64,000 nucleotides of DNA from Sinomonas terrae (lineage in GTDB: Bacteria > Actinomycetota > Actinomycetes > Actinomycetales > Micrococcaceae), in assembly GCF_022539255.1 (NCBI RefSeq), contig NZ_JAKZBV010000001.1, positions 3,534,001 through 3,598,000 of the forward strand, written 5' to 3'. The stretch's first letter is position 1; each line of letters opens with the position of its first letter. Made by a program: the position numbers and the translations under genes. A model generated the notes under the pieces. That model saw only the letters and a program-made list of their open reading frames with translations, was not told the DNA's origin and did no database searches. Below, one piece after another: positions 25,751-34,362 of the stretch.

Positions 25751-27398
25751 CTTGCACAGGTGAAGCGGGGTGTGGAGTGTTTCCGCAGGTCAGGATGGGG
25801 TTTGGTCCCGAATTGGGGCACTAGCCGGTAGCCTTCTGGGGTGTCTCCGTACGTCCGGAAAGTCAAGACGACCTCGGGAGCGACGGCGGTGCAGATCGTG
25901 GAGAAGCGGGCCGGGGTCCGGCGCATCCTTGAGCATCTCGGCTCCGCGCACAGCGAGGCCGATCTTGCCGTGCTGATGCAGGCCGCCCACGACCGGCTCA
26001 ATGCCGGGCAGCAGGCCTTCGACCTCGAACTCGGCCTCGGTTCCGGCTCCGCGGACCCGGTTCCGGAACCGGCGCTCGGCCCGGCCGTCGTGACGGGAAC
26101 CCGCAGCGAGGTCCTCTGGGAAGTGCTCATGGGCGCATACGCCCGGCTGGGGTTCGATGCCCTGGCCGATGAGGCGTTCAAGGCGATGGTGCTCGCGCGC
26201 CTCGTCGAGCCGGCCTCGAAGGCCGCCACGGTCGGGATCCTCGAGGACCTCGGCGTCCCGGCCCCGCACCGCAACACCCTCGCCGCGTCCCTGAGGCGCT
26301 GCCAGGGCCGAGACTACCGAGACGCCCTGGCCAAGGCCTGCCTGGCCCACTCGCTGCGCACCGGCGGGTCCGCGGCCATGGTGATGTACGACGTCACGAC
26401 GCTTCATTTCGAGAACGAGGACGAGGACGAACTCCGCAGGGTCGGGATGAGCAAGGAGCACCGGGTCGACCCGCAGGTCCAGGTCGGGCTCCTCGTGGAC
26501 CCGGGCGGGTTCCCGCTGGAGGTGCACCTGTTCGAGGGCAACAAGGCCGAGACCACCACCCTCGTCCCAGTCCTGACCGCGTTCCAGGCCCGGCACGGGG
26601 TCACGGACATGGTCGTGGTCGCCGACGCCGGGATGCTCTCCGCCTCGAACCTGGACGCGCTCGAGGAGGCCGGGTTCTCCTTCATCGTCGGCTCCCGCCT
26701 CACCAAGGCCCCCTACGACCTCGCCGAGCACTTCAAACGCCACGGGGACTACTTCGAGGACGGCCAGATCCTCGAATCCCGCAGGGCCATGGGAACCGGC
26801 AAGAACGCCAAGGACCGCCGGATCGTCTACCAGTACTCCTTCAAGCGCGCCAAGCGGGACAACCGCAACATCAACCTCATGGTCGACAAGGCCGAGCGCA
26901 TCGCCACCGGCAAGGCACCCTTGAAGAAGGCCAGGTTCCTCAAGGTCACCGGCGCCGAGAAGGCCCTCGACCAGGCCACCATCGACCGCGCCCGCCAGCT
27001 CGCCGGGATCAAGGGCTACGTCACCAACCTCGACCCCGACAAGATGCCCGGCGCGGCGGTGATCGCCGCCTACCACGACCTCTGGCGCGTCGAGGCCTCC
27101 TTCCGCATGACCAAGAGCGATCTGAAGGCCCGGCCCGTATTCCACTACCAGCGCGAAGCGATCGAGGCCCACCTCACCGTCGTGCTCGCCGCCCTCGCCG
27201 TCGCCCGGCACCTCCAGGACGCCACCGGCACCAGCATCAAGAAGCTCGTGCGCACCCTCAGGCCCCTTCGCACCGTGACCATCCGCATCGGCAACCAGAC
27301 CATCACCGCAGCCCCCGCCATCGGCCCCGACGCCCGAGCCATCCTCGACCGGCTACCCCCGATCAATGCCCCGGGGCACTAGGCCTGTGCAAGTCGGG
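25746..27398 (+). mobile_element. IS1634/IS1549-type insertion sequence (about 1653 bp)
   Basis: Ends, read inward, are CCTGACTTGCACAGG on the left and CCCGACTTGCACAGG on the right (14 of 15 match). The boundary is uncertain by one base. It carries one full transposase. Its flanks are a 352-bp direct repeat of the host gene; long, variable target duplications are known for IS1634 and IS1549. On the right it is followed first by a 387-bp copy of its own end. Confidence 0.92.
25841..27382 (+). CDS. IS1634 family transposase
   Basis: 513 residues, GTG start. The IS4-superfamily DDE core is visible: MVMYDVTTLHFEN (first Asp, about 180), DMVVVADAGMLSASNLDAL (second Asp, about 265) and YHDLWRVEASFRMTKSDLKARP with the Glu and Lys of the Y-R-E-K type signature (about 408-428), followed by RPVFHYQREAIEAHL, typical of this family. 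Undisrupted. The 3' 370 bases recur downstream as a fragment. Confidence 0.95.
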   Translation: MSPYVRKVKTTSGATAVQIVEKRAGVRRILEHLGSAHSEADLAVLMQAAHDRLNAGQQAFDLELGLGSGSADPVPEPALGPAVVTGTRSEVLWEVLMGAYARLGFDALADEAFKAMVLARLVEPASKAATVGILEDLGVPAPHRNTLAASLRRCQGRDYRDALAKACLAHSLRTGGSAAMVMYDVTTLHFENEDEDELRRVGMSKEHRVDPQVQVGLLVDPGGFPLEVHLFEGNKAETTTLVPVLTAFQARHGVTDMVVVADAGMLSASNLDALEEAGFSFIVGSRLTKAPYDLAEHFKRHGDYFEDGQILESRRAMGTGKNAKDRRIVYQYSFKRAKRDNRNINLMVDKAERIATGKAPLKKARFLKVTGAEKALDQATIDRARQLAGIKGYVTNLDPDKMPGAAVIAAYHDLWRVEASFRMTKSDLKARPVFHYQREAIEAHLTVVLAALAVARHLQDATGTSIKKLVRTLRPLRTVTIRIGNQTITAAPAIGPDARAILDRLPPINAPGH

Positions 27399-27785
27399 AG
27401 GGCTACGTCACCAACCTCGACCCCGACAAGATGCCCGGCGCGGCGGTGATCGCCGCCTACCACGACCTCTGGCGCGTCGAGGCCTCCTTCCGCATGACCA
27501 AGAGCGATCTGAAGGCCCGGCCCGTATTCCACTACCAGCGCGAAGCGATCGAGGCCCACCTCACCGTCGTGCTCGCCGCCCTCGCCGTCGCCCGGCACCT
27601 CCAGGACGCCACCGGCACCAGCATCAAGAAGCTCGTGCGCACCCTCAGGCCCCTTCGCACCGTGACCATCCGCATCGGCAACCAGACCATCACCGCAGCC
27701 CCCGCCATCGGCCCCGACGCCCGAGCCATCCTCGACCGGCTACCCCCGATCAATGCCCCGGGGCACTAGGCCTGTGCAAGTCGGG
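27399..27785 (+). repeat. Tandem copy of the last 387 bp of the IS1634-type element
   Basis: Exact repeat of 27012-27398, including the transposase end and right inverted repeat. It begins with AGG at the point where the right IS end finishes, just as the host-gene duplication does at 27786. An open frame (27431-27769) is only the transposase tail. Confidence 0.95.
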
Positions 27786-28414
27786 AGGTCTGCAGCCTCG
27801 GAGTCGATACCTTCCTGCTGGCCGGCCGCCGCGACCCGTTCCTCCAAGCGACCCAGGCCCTGCAGACCCTGACCAACCACAGCGACCCGAACAGCCCCTA
27901 CCCTCCCCTGGTCTCCCTCGGGCTCGAAGGAGGAACACCCGCACAGACCGCGGACCACCTCCAGCAGGTCTGGGACGCCCTCGGCTACGGCATCCCGGCC
28001 TGCACCCCCCTGGGCTGCGATCCCGGCCGGGCCTCCGGGCTGCGGACATTCGTCTTCGGCTCACTGGAAACGACCCTCGGCTACACCTACGGGCAGGTGA
28101 GCCGGCAGCGGTACGCCGACAACGCCGCCGCTCAGGCGATCGCAGCCCAGATCGGATCCGCAGGGACCATCCGAACCCCCGCGGCAACACTCGTACGCCC
28201 TGTCCAGGCCGGCGCATTCCCGTCGTATTGGGACGCCGAGCACCGGTTCGTGCCGACCAGCGGCCTCACCGAATGGGCAACCGACATGCTCTCCATGCCG
28301 CCCGAGTACGCCGGCGCCGTCGTCTCGGATTCGGAGACGACCTTCGACGGATACGCCTTCCTCGTCACCTACCGCTGCGCGAGATTCGACCTGGGCTGCC
28401 CCGGGATGGGCTGA
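27786..28414 (+). pseudogene. Secreted protein of unknown function, 3' part
   Basis: This continues the gene interrupted at 25746. The first 352 bases repeat the left copy; new sequence from 28138 adds IAAQIGSAGTIRTPAATL, then FPSYWDAEHRFVPTSG and a tail with CARFDLGCPG to TGA. It has no start codon of its own in context. The frame agrees with the 5' part. Confidence 0.85.
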
Positions 28415-28861
28415 TCTGGTTTCTTGACCGTTTTGGCTGTCCATGTGGGCAGCATCATGCCATCGCCGGACCTTGCCTCGACCGCACACACGGGCAACAC
28501 CATCGAGTGAAGGAGGCGCCGGAGATGTCGATCGAGAGCAGAGACCGCGGGTACAGCCGGAGCGTGTAGCAGGCCGATCGTCTGGAGAACACCGAGTCGG
28601 GGCACGACTCGTGGGCCGGTGTGGGCCTGATGCGCCTGCACGAGGAGCGGTACTTCATGGCCGCCCGAAGGGCGGAACCGGTCGGGCCCCGGATTGTGGA
28701 AGCTCGAGCTTTTGAAAGGCCGCAACTGTCGAGCTGACTGCGCCGACTGGTCCCGGCTGCGGCCCAACCTCATATTTTCGGTGCTCCCCACGGGGGCCGC
28801 CGTTCGTTGGGACGCTATGGGAGGGTGCGGGGAGGCCCGGGGTTTCCTCCACGCGCTCCGA
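28415..28861. other. Gene-poor gap with one interrupted small ORF
   Basis: Between the split gene and the surface-protein gene. Apart from the amber-interrupted frame at 28525-28737 nothing is supported. Confidence 0.35.
28525..28737 (+). pseudogene. Small ORF interrupted by an in-frame TAG
   Basis: AGGAGG precedes ATG 28525. The frame reads MSIESRDRGYSRSV, TAG at 28567-28569, and then continues without frame change as QADRLENTESGHDSWAGVG, LMRLHEERYFMAARRAEPV and so on to TGA 28735-28737. Composition on both sides of the TAG looks protein-like, so a nonsense mutation in a roughly 70-codon gene is plausible. No family recognised. Confidence 0.3.
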
Positions 28862-31468
28862 TCAGAAGCGGGACGTCGAGGTGGCCGGGACGGATTGGGT
28901 GGGCAGGGGCACCCCGCCGATGTCGGTCGGGGTCCCGGTTGTGGCTGGTTGGTACGAGGGTGTTCCTGCGCTGACCCCGGTGAGGGGGGTGCCTTTGAAC
29001 AGGGCTCCGAGGGTGATGGTCAACGTTGTGCCGTCCGAGCTGAGCTGGGCTTGCGAGGCCCGGCTCCCGGAACCCTTGAACTGGAGCGTCGTGTTGCTTG
29101 CGCTGTAGTGCGCCCCGAGCCCGACGGCGCCGAAGTCCGCGGTCGTGCAGCCGGTCGAGGTAAGGGTGAGGTTGTCGCTGGTGCCGCCGCTGTTGGCAAT
29201 CGTGACATTGAGACCGCTGCCGAGGCTCCAGGGCCCGGTGGCGCTAGTCCAGGTGCTGCAGAACGAGCTCGGGCTCATCTTCTCGCTGAACACGATCACG
29301 ACCCTGTCCCCCGCGTCCGCCGTCCCGGCGGCTCCGCCGTTCAGGAGGGAGATCGAGACCACCTTGGGGCCTATGCGGCTGGACACACTGGCCGATGCGG
29401 TGTTCCCGTAGGCGTCCGTGGCCTTGGCGGTGAACGTTACCGCGCCGGGGCTGAAGGCAGCGAGGTTCAGCGTCGTCGACCAAGCGCCGGTGCCGCCGGC
29501 CGTGAGGGTGGCCGAGGCGCTGTGGCCAGCCGAATCGGTCGAGGTGATCAGGAGGCCCACCCCGGCTTCGGCCGTACCGGCAAGCTGGACGGAGGAGACG
29601 GCGTTGCTGGTGATCTTCGCCGGGTAGGTCGTGAAGGCCGGCGTGGCGGTGGTGGTCTTCTTCGCCCCGGTCTGGGTCGCGGACGGTCCGGTGTTGCCGG
29701 CTGCGTCCGTGGCCGCCGCGGTGTAGGTGATCTGGCCGTCGCTCAGGGTGCTCAGGTTGAGGCCTGTGACCGACCAGTTCCCGCTCCCGTCAGCGGTCGC
29801 ACTGCCGGTGACCGTGTGGGCGGCTCCGGCATCTGTGATCTGGAGCCCCACCGTCGCACCGGCCTCGGCGGTGCCGCTGACCGTCACCGAACCAACGGTC
29901 GACGAGGACACCGCGGACGGAACGCTCAGGGTCGGCGCTGCGGGCGGCACCGTGTCCTTGATGGCCGAGACCGTCGTCGCCGGGCTCGAACCCCCGGCAT
30001 TGCTCGCGGTTGCGGTGAAGGTCAGGGTGCCGTCGTTGAGGGCCGACAGGTCCAGCGTCGGCAGGGACCAGGTCCCCGTCGAGCCCGTCGTGGCCGTTCC
30101 GTTCACGGTATGGCCCGCCCCGTCGGACGCCGTGACTGCCACCGTGCTCGCGGCCTGGGCGCCTCCGGAGACCGGCACGGCGGCAACGTTGGTCAGGTTG
30201 ACGTACGACGGCGCGGCGAGCGTCGGTGCCCCCGGCGGGGCCGGGCTGACGGTGACGGTCGTGCTGGCCGTGCTGGAACCGGTCGCGTTGGCCGCGGTCA
30301 GCTTCGCCGTGTAGGTCCCAGCCGCCGTGTAGGTGTGGGCCGGGTTCTGCGCCGTGGACGTGGCCCCGTCGCCGAAGTCCCACGCCCAGGACGTCGGGGA
30401 TCCGGTCGAGGTGTCCGTGAAGGCCACATCCAGCGGAGCAGTCCCGGAGGCCGGGGCCGCCGTGAACGAGGCCGCAGGCGCCGGCGGCGGGGCCGGGCTG
30501 ACGGTGACGGTCGTGCTGGCCGTGCTGGAGCCGGTCGCGTTGGCCGCGGTCAGCTTCGCCGTGTAGGTCCCAGCCGCCGTGTAGGTGTGGGCCGGGTTCT
30601 GCGCCGTGGACGTGGCCCCGTCGCCGAAGTCCCACGCCCAGGACGTCGGGGATCCGGTCGAGGTGTCCGTGAAGGCCACATCCAGCGGAGCAGTCCCAGA
30701 GGTCGGGGCCGCCGTGAACGAGGCCGCAGGCGCCATAACGCTCTTGACGACGAGGTCGTCGATGTAGGTGTCCTCCATCTGCTGGTAGTGCTCGGCACCG
30801 TTCATCACACTCGTCACCGAGGAAGCCACGGTGTTCACCTGGGAGCTCGAGTAGACCGCTGAGCCGTCGAACCACACCTGAACGGTTGTCGAGCCTCCGC
30901 CGGGGATGACGTGCATCGCGATGTGGTGCCAGGAATTCAACGGAATGGTGGAGGCCAGGAGCTCCGTGTAGGTGAATGTCCCATTGGGCGCCAGGACCCG
31001 CAGCCAGAGTTGGCCATTGTTGTTGTACCGGTAGACATCGACGAAGCGAGTGCTTCCCGAGAAGAAGCGGAAGTACGGGACGTCGTTGCCGCTGGCGCCG
31101 GCCTGGGCGATGTCGAACCAGCCGTCGGCGTAGACCTCTTGCGTCCCCGAGGGCAGGACGGTCGAGAAGTTCGCCAGTGAACCCGAATCCGTGGTGGCAT
31201 GGAGGTATGCGGAGCAGGCGCCGTCGTACGCCTGTGCCGAGGAAACCGATGCCGTTCCCGTCCCGCTGGTCTGCACGACGAGCCCATCCAGCGTCCCCGA
31301 TTCGAAGTTGTCGGCGATCACCACCGAGCCCGGATAGCCGTCGCTGGGTGTGCTCGTTGCCGGCTGGCACGCGACGGCATACGCCGGGACGGCGGCGAAG
31401 ACCAGTGGTCCCCCGGCAAGCGGCAGGGCGAGCGCCACCACGAACCCAAATGCGCGTATCAGTTTCAC
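28862..31468 (-). CDS. Large secreted PKD/Ig-like repeat surface protein
   Basis: 868 residues. Signal peptide MKLIRAFGFVVALALPLAGG, with cleavage near AYA31. A concanavalin/LamG-like domain (about 45-245, with WFDIAQAGASGNDVPYFRF and NSWHHIAMHVIPGG) is followed by two nearly identical PKD domains (SPTSWAWDFGDGATSTAQNP, about 250-415). Then come four Ig-like repeats that share GNWSV or GTWSLPTLDLSALNDG-type strands (about 420-740), and a C-terminal SwmB-like region with VVIVFSEKMSPSSF. No sortase motif or terminal membrane helix is visible, so it is probably released or held non-covalently. Likely an adhesin or glycan-binding protein. Confidence 0.88.
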   Translation of the reverse strand: MKLIRAFGFVVALALPLAGGPLVFAAVPAYAVACQPATSTPSDGYPGSVVIADNFESGTLDGLVVQTSGTGTASVSSAQAYDGACSAYLHATTDSGSLANFSTVLPSGTQEVYADGWFDIAQAGASGNDVPYFRFFSGSTRFVDVYRYNNNGQLWLRVLAPNGTFTYTELLASTIPLNSWHHIAMHVIPGGGSTTVQVWFDGSAVYSSSQVNTVASSVTSVMNGAEHYQQMEDTYIDDLVVKSVMAPAASFTAAPTSGTAPLDVAFTDTSTGSPTSWAWDFGDGATSTAQNPAHTYTAAGTYTAKLTAANATGSSTASTTVTVSPAPPPAPAASFTAAPASGTAPLDVAFTDTSTGSPTSWAWDFGDGATSTAQNPAHTYTAAGTYTAKLTAANATGSSTASTTVTVSPAPPGAPTLAAPSYVNLTNVAAVPVSGGAQAASTVAVTASDGAGHTVNGTATTGSTGTWSLPTLDLSALNDGTLTFTATASNAGGSSPATTVSAIKDTVPPAAPTLSVPSAVSSSTVGSVTVSGTAEAGATVGLQITDAGAAHTVTGSATADGSGNWSVTGLNLSTLSDGQITYTAAATDAAGNTGPSATQTGAKKTTTATPAFTTYPAKITSNAVSSVQLAGTAEAGVGLLITSTDSAGHSASATLTAGGTGAWSTTLNLAAFSPGAVTFTAKATDAYGNTASASVSSRIGPKVVSISLLNGGAAGTADAGDRVVIVFSEKMSPSSFCSTWTSATGPWSLGSGLNVTIANSGGTSDNLTLTSTGCTTADFGAVGLGAHYSASNTTLQFKGSGSRASQAQLSSDGTTLTITLGALFKGTPLTGVSAGTPSYQPATTGTPTDIGGVPLPTQSVPATSTSRF
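30237..30482. repeat. PKD-domain coding repeat, copy B (246 bp)
   Basis: Matches 30489-30734 with about three differences; the period is 252 bp (84 codons). It encodes the second PKD domain of the surface protein. Confidence 0.9.
30489..30734. repeat. PKD-domain coding repeat, copy A (246 bp)
   Basis: Near-identical partner of 30237-30482, encoding the first PKD domain. Such low divergence at the DNA level implies recent tandem duplication or gene conversion. Confidence 0.9.
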
Positions 31469-32161
31469 TGCCCGCCTCCACCCTGTAGCGAATTAGCCGT
31501 CCCCGGGTGCCGGCCCGGGATCTGCCCGGGCGCAGTCCACCGGACGGATCGCCGAAGCTTGCAAGCCACTCGACGGCAGGGACCATCGAGGAGCGGCACA
31601 CCGCGGAACGATCGCCAGGCAGGGACCAGTCCCGAGCGCTGCCCAACAGCGGTGCACCTCCGAGTGCCGCGGACCGGCCTCGGCCACGGCAACGACGTCG
31701 TGTCCCCAGCGTTCCCCATGTTCGGGTCCTCCCTATTCGAGACGCGGGCCAATCAATCCCAGTGAACGTGACCGCGGTCCGGACGGCACGCGTGGCGTGT
31801 ACCCGATTCGACGACCCGAAAGAGGCTGGACCACCTGCTCGGACCCCCGGCAACTACCTAGAGGCCGAGGCTGCCGGAACACGGCCACCTGCTCCCCACG
31901 GAACGCTCCCGACGGCGCTGCCTAGCTCCTTCGGGAGCCTTCCGCCACGGCACCGATCCGGACCCGGCCTCCAACAGCTCCGGAGGGCCGCTCTGGAGCA
32001 CCTCGACAGGAGCCGCAGATCGAACCCGTAGCGTCCCGTTCCATTCCTCACTGGAATCCGAGCAGAACGGCGCGGGCCCCCACCATCAGGCAGCCTCTTC
32101 GGCCACGCCGCCTGCCCCCTCTCCTCCACGCCCCGGCCCGGCAGTGGGCTAGCGTGACGGC
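31469..32161. other. Intergenic, no supported gene
   Basis: 693 bases left of the GNAT gene. Open frames on both strands lack ribosome sites, domains and codon bias. It should contain the promoter of the minus-strand surface-protein gene and the leaderless promoter of the GNAT gene (-10 at 32150). Confidence 0.4.
32150..32155 (+). promoter_or_regulatory. -10 element (TAGCGT) for a leaderless GNAT mRNA
   Basis: TAGCGT, six bases, then ATG at 32162. There is no ribosome site in between, as expected for a leaderless message. Confidence 0.5.
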
Positions 32162-32821
32162 ATGGAGCCCCTCGAGACCATCTGGCCCGTGTTCGGCCTT
32201 CGCCTGACTACACCCCGGCTCGTCCTGCGCCCGATCCAGGACGGCGACATCCCGGCCTTCGTCGAGGCTGCCGCCTCCGGCATCTACGAGACCCGGGACG
32301 GACACATCCCCTTCCCCACCGACTGGCCCAACGTGCCAGATATGGGCCCCAACAGCGCCCGCTGGATCTGGGAGCACCGGATTCAGGCCAACCCCGGCTC
32401 CTGGGTCATCATGTTCGGCGTCTCCACCCGGGACGGCGACTTCCTCGGCACGCAGGACGTCGCCTCCAAGGACTTCCCCAGCCTCCGTACCATCAGCACC
32501 GGTTCATGGCTGCGCCGCAGCGCCCAAGGCCAGGGGCTCGGGAAGGAGATGCGCGCCGCCATCCTCCTGTGGGCGTTCGACCACCTCGGAGCCGACGTCG
32601 CGATGACCAGCGCGTACGACTGGAACTCCTCCTCCATCGGGGTGAGCACCGGACTCGGGTACGAGCCCAACGGGGAGACCCGCACGATGACCTCCACGGG
32701 TACCGTCGAGCGCGAGGTGAGGTTCCGGCTGTCGAAGGAGCGGTTCCGACGTCCGGACTGGGAGCTCGAGGTCGAAGGGCATGCCGCTGCTGCGGCCTTC
32801 CTCGGCGTCCCATCGAGCTGA
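32162..32821 (+). CDS. GNAT family N-acetyltransferase
   Basis: 219 residues of the RimJ/RimL-type acetyltransferase fold. LTTPRLVLRPIQDGDIPAFVEAA begins it, FGVSTRDGDFLGTQDV is the beta4 region, and RRSAQGQGLGKEMRAAILLWAFD is the acetyl-CoA pyrophosphate loop (Q/R-x-x-G-x-G/A). Then come NSSSIGVSTGLGYEPNG and a C-terminal strand. Substrate may be a protein N-terminus or small amine. The gene stands alone and is probably leaderless. Confidence 0.9.
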   Translation: MEPLETIWPVFGLRLTTPRLVLRPIQDGDIPAFVEAAASGIYETRDGHIPFPTDWPNVPDMGPNSARWIWEHRIQANPGSWVIMFGVSTRDGDFLGTQDVASKDFPSLRTISTGSWLRRSAQGQGLGKEMRAAILLWAFDHLGADVAMTSAYDWNSSSIGVSTGLGYEPNGETRTMTSTGTVEREVRFRLSKERFRRPDWELEVEGHAAAAAFLGVPSS

Positions 32822-33168
32822 CGGGGTCGCGCTTCGCGTGAGCGCAGGGAAGGCGTCCGACCGGCCAATGGCTTCGAGCTGGACCGGGCGCCAGTCGGAC
32901 GCCTCCATGTACGCACTGCCCAGCCTGTCATGCGGCATTCACAAAAGCGATACCTTCCACCCAACTTCTTCCAGCATTGCCTGCTTCCGATGAGGCCAGC
33001 CGCTCGAACTGGGCGGGGACACCCCGCCGGGTTCTGCACACATGGAACGCCCCTCCGTCGTGACCGGACACCGCGCCAGCGTCCGGCCTTCATACGCTTC
33101 CCCTGCCGACGTAGGCTGGGGAAGCAGCTCTCGCACCCAGCCGCACAGCCATCGGTCAGGAGAAGAGC
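32822..33168. other. Intergenic, no supported gene
   Basis: 347 bases between the GNAT and lipoprotein genes. AGGAG just before 33169 is the lipoprotein ribosome site; nothing else is recognised. Confidence 0.4.
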
Positions 33169-33801
33169 ATGCAGAGAAACCGGATAGCCCCCAAGTCGTT
33201 TGCCCTGACAGCAGCCCTCGCCAGCTGCATCGCCCTCGCCGGCTGCAGCGCGATTAACCCGCAGGAGACGCAGAGCATCACAGCCGCCGTCCCCGGGGTG
33301 CAGGCCGCCGTCGGCCCCCTTGAGGCGAACAACCTCGCGATCGTCTCCTCCGGGAATGCAGGAACGGGCACCCCCACCCCGGACGCCCCCGGCCGGCTCA
33401 CGGGGGGCCTCTACAACACCTCCTCGTCTCCGGTCACCGCGACTCTCTCCACGCAGACTTCCAACACCGTCGACGTCACTGTTCCGCCTAACGGGGAGGT
33501 CTTGCTCGGCGAGGACCGCAGCGTCTCCGACCTGACCCGCACGGGGGCCGTCCCAGGGGCCATGACGAAGGTGAGGATCCAGACCGGCTCATCCAGCCAG
33601 GACGTCCTGGTCCCCGTGCTGGACGGAACCCTCGCCCAGTACCGGCAGTACCTTCCCTCGCCGTCCGGCACGGCCAGCACTCCCTCCCCCACAGCCAGCG
33701 CCCCTAGGTCGACTGCCAGCCCCTCCTCCGGGACGGTGGCCCCGGCACCAACCACGACACCGTCGCTGACCACGACACCCTCGGCGAGCCCGACTCGCTG
33801 A
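33169..33801 (+). CDS. Lipoprotein of unknown function
   Basis: 210 residues. The signal peptide ends in the lipobox L-A-G-C with the lipid-modified Cys at 26. The folded part (about 40-165) looks like a small beta sandwich: LEANNLAIVSSGNAGTG, GGLYNTSSSPVTATL, VDVTVPPNGEVLLGED. The C-terminus (165-210) is a Pro/Ser/Thr/Ala-rich disordered tail. The layout resembles small actinobacterial lipoproteins of the LpqE kind, but I would not name it. AGGAGAAG lies upstream of the ATG. Confidence 0.8.
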   Translation: MQRNRIAPKSFALTAALASCIALAGCSAINPQETQSITAAVPGVQAAVGPLEANNLAIVSSGNAGTGTPTPDAPGRLTGGLYNTSSSPVTATLSTQTSNTVDVTVPPNGEVLLGEDRSVSDLTRTGAVPGAMTKVRIQTGSSSQDVLVPVLDGTLAQYRQYLPSPSGTASTPSPTASAPRSTASPSSGTVAPAPTTTPSLTTTPSASPTR

Positions 33802-33843
33802 ACCCCCGCCCCGCAGGTCACCGTCGCCCGCGCTCCGCACACA

Positions 33844-33849
33844 TATGAT
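33844..33849 (+). promoter_or_regulatory. -10 element (TATGAT) for a leaderless start
   Basis: TATGAT is followed by six bases and GTG at 33856; no ribosome site intervenes. This is a strong -10 for actinobacteria. Confidence 0.6.
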
Positions 33850-33855
33850 CACGGC

Positions 33856-34362
33856 GTGAGCTCCACCCCGCCCCAGCCCAAGCGCCTCCGCGAAGACTTC
33901 GGCCTCGATGCCGCCTGGCTCGCTGCCCGCATCGAGGAGAGTCCGATCATCCTCGGGGTGGGCACAGGGCTCCCAGCGTTCGAGCGGACCATCCTGCACG
34001 AGCGCCCCGACCAGTTCGCCGTCATCCTCTTCCACCCCGCCGACGGGGTGCGGAGCATCGTCGAGGTCCAGCTCGGGGACGCCGACCTGGAGCAGGTCCA
34101 CCGGGCACTCCAGCACTGGGAGGACGAACGCGTCCGCCTCCCGCGCGTCGAGCACCGGGTGGCGATCGCCGCCGAGCACATCCCCGCCGTCGTCGCCCAT
34201 GCCGCAGCCCGCGCCCGGGCCAATGTCCCGCTCGAGGTGGTCGAGCTGCGCGCGGAGAAGATCGGCAACATCGTTGCCGTCAACGGCGAGCCCCTGGCCC
34301 TGCCCGTCATAGGCGACGGCACCCTCCAGCCAGAGGGCCGACGCATCCCCCGCGGGCGGTAG
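33856..34362 (+). CDS. PD-(D/E)XK-nuclease-like protein, possibly inactive
   Basis: 168 residues. The order of segments, SPIILGVGTGLPAFERTIL, then RSIVEVQLGDADLEQVHRALQHWEDERVRLP, then HRVAIAAEHI, matches a widespread family of small restriction-nuclease-like proteins whose usual motif is Y-E-V-E-I/V-Q-L-G-x-T-D followed by H-x-x-R-x-x-E-Y-W. Here VEVQLG and the H-x-x-x-x-x-H-W helix remain, but the acidic D upstream (usually R-x-D-L) is replaced in AVILFHPADG. Activity is therefore doubtful. GTG start, probably leaderless. Confidence 0.55.
   Translation: MSSTPPQPKRLREDFGLDAAWLAARIEESPIILGVGTGLPAFERTILHERPDQFAVILFHPADGVRSIVEVQLGDADLEQVHRALQHWEDERVRLPRVEHRVAIAAEHIPAVVAHAAARARANVPLEVVELRAEKIGNIVAVNGEPLALPVIGDGTLQPEGRRIPRGR

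Noticed and set aside
27431..27769. 112-codon frame after the IS1634-type element
   Set aside because: It is an exact copy of the transposase tail inside the 387-bp repeat, not a separate gene.
25746..28137. Possibility that the nested repeats are a composite transposon
   Set aside because: Only one complete element is present and no cargo gene lies between repeats; the repeats are host sequence and IS tail.
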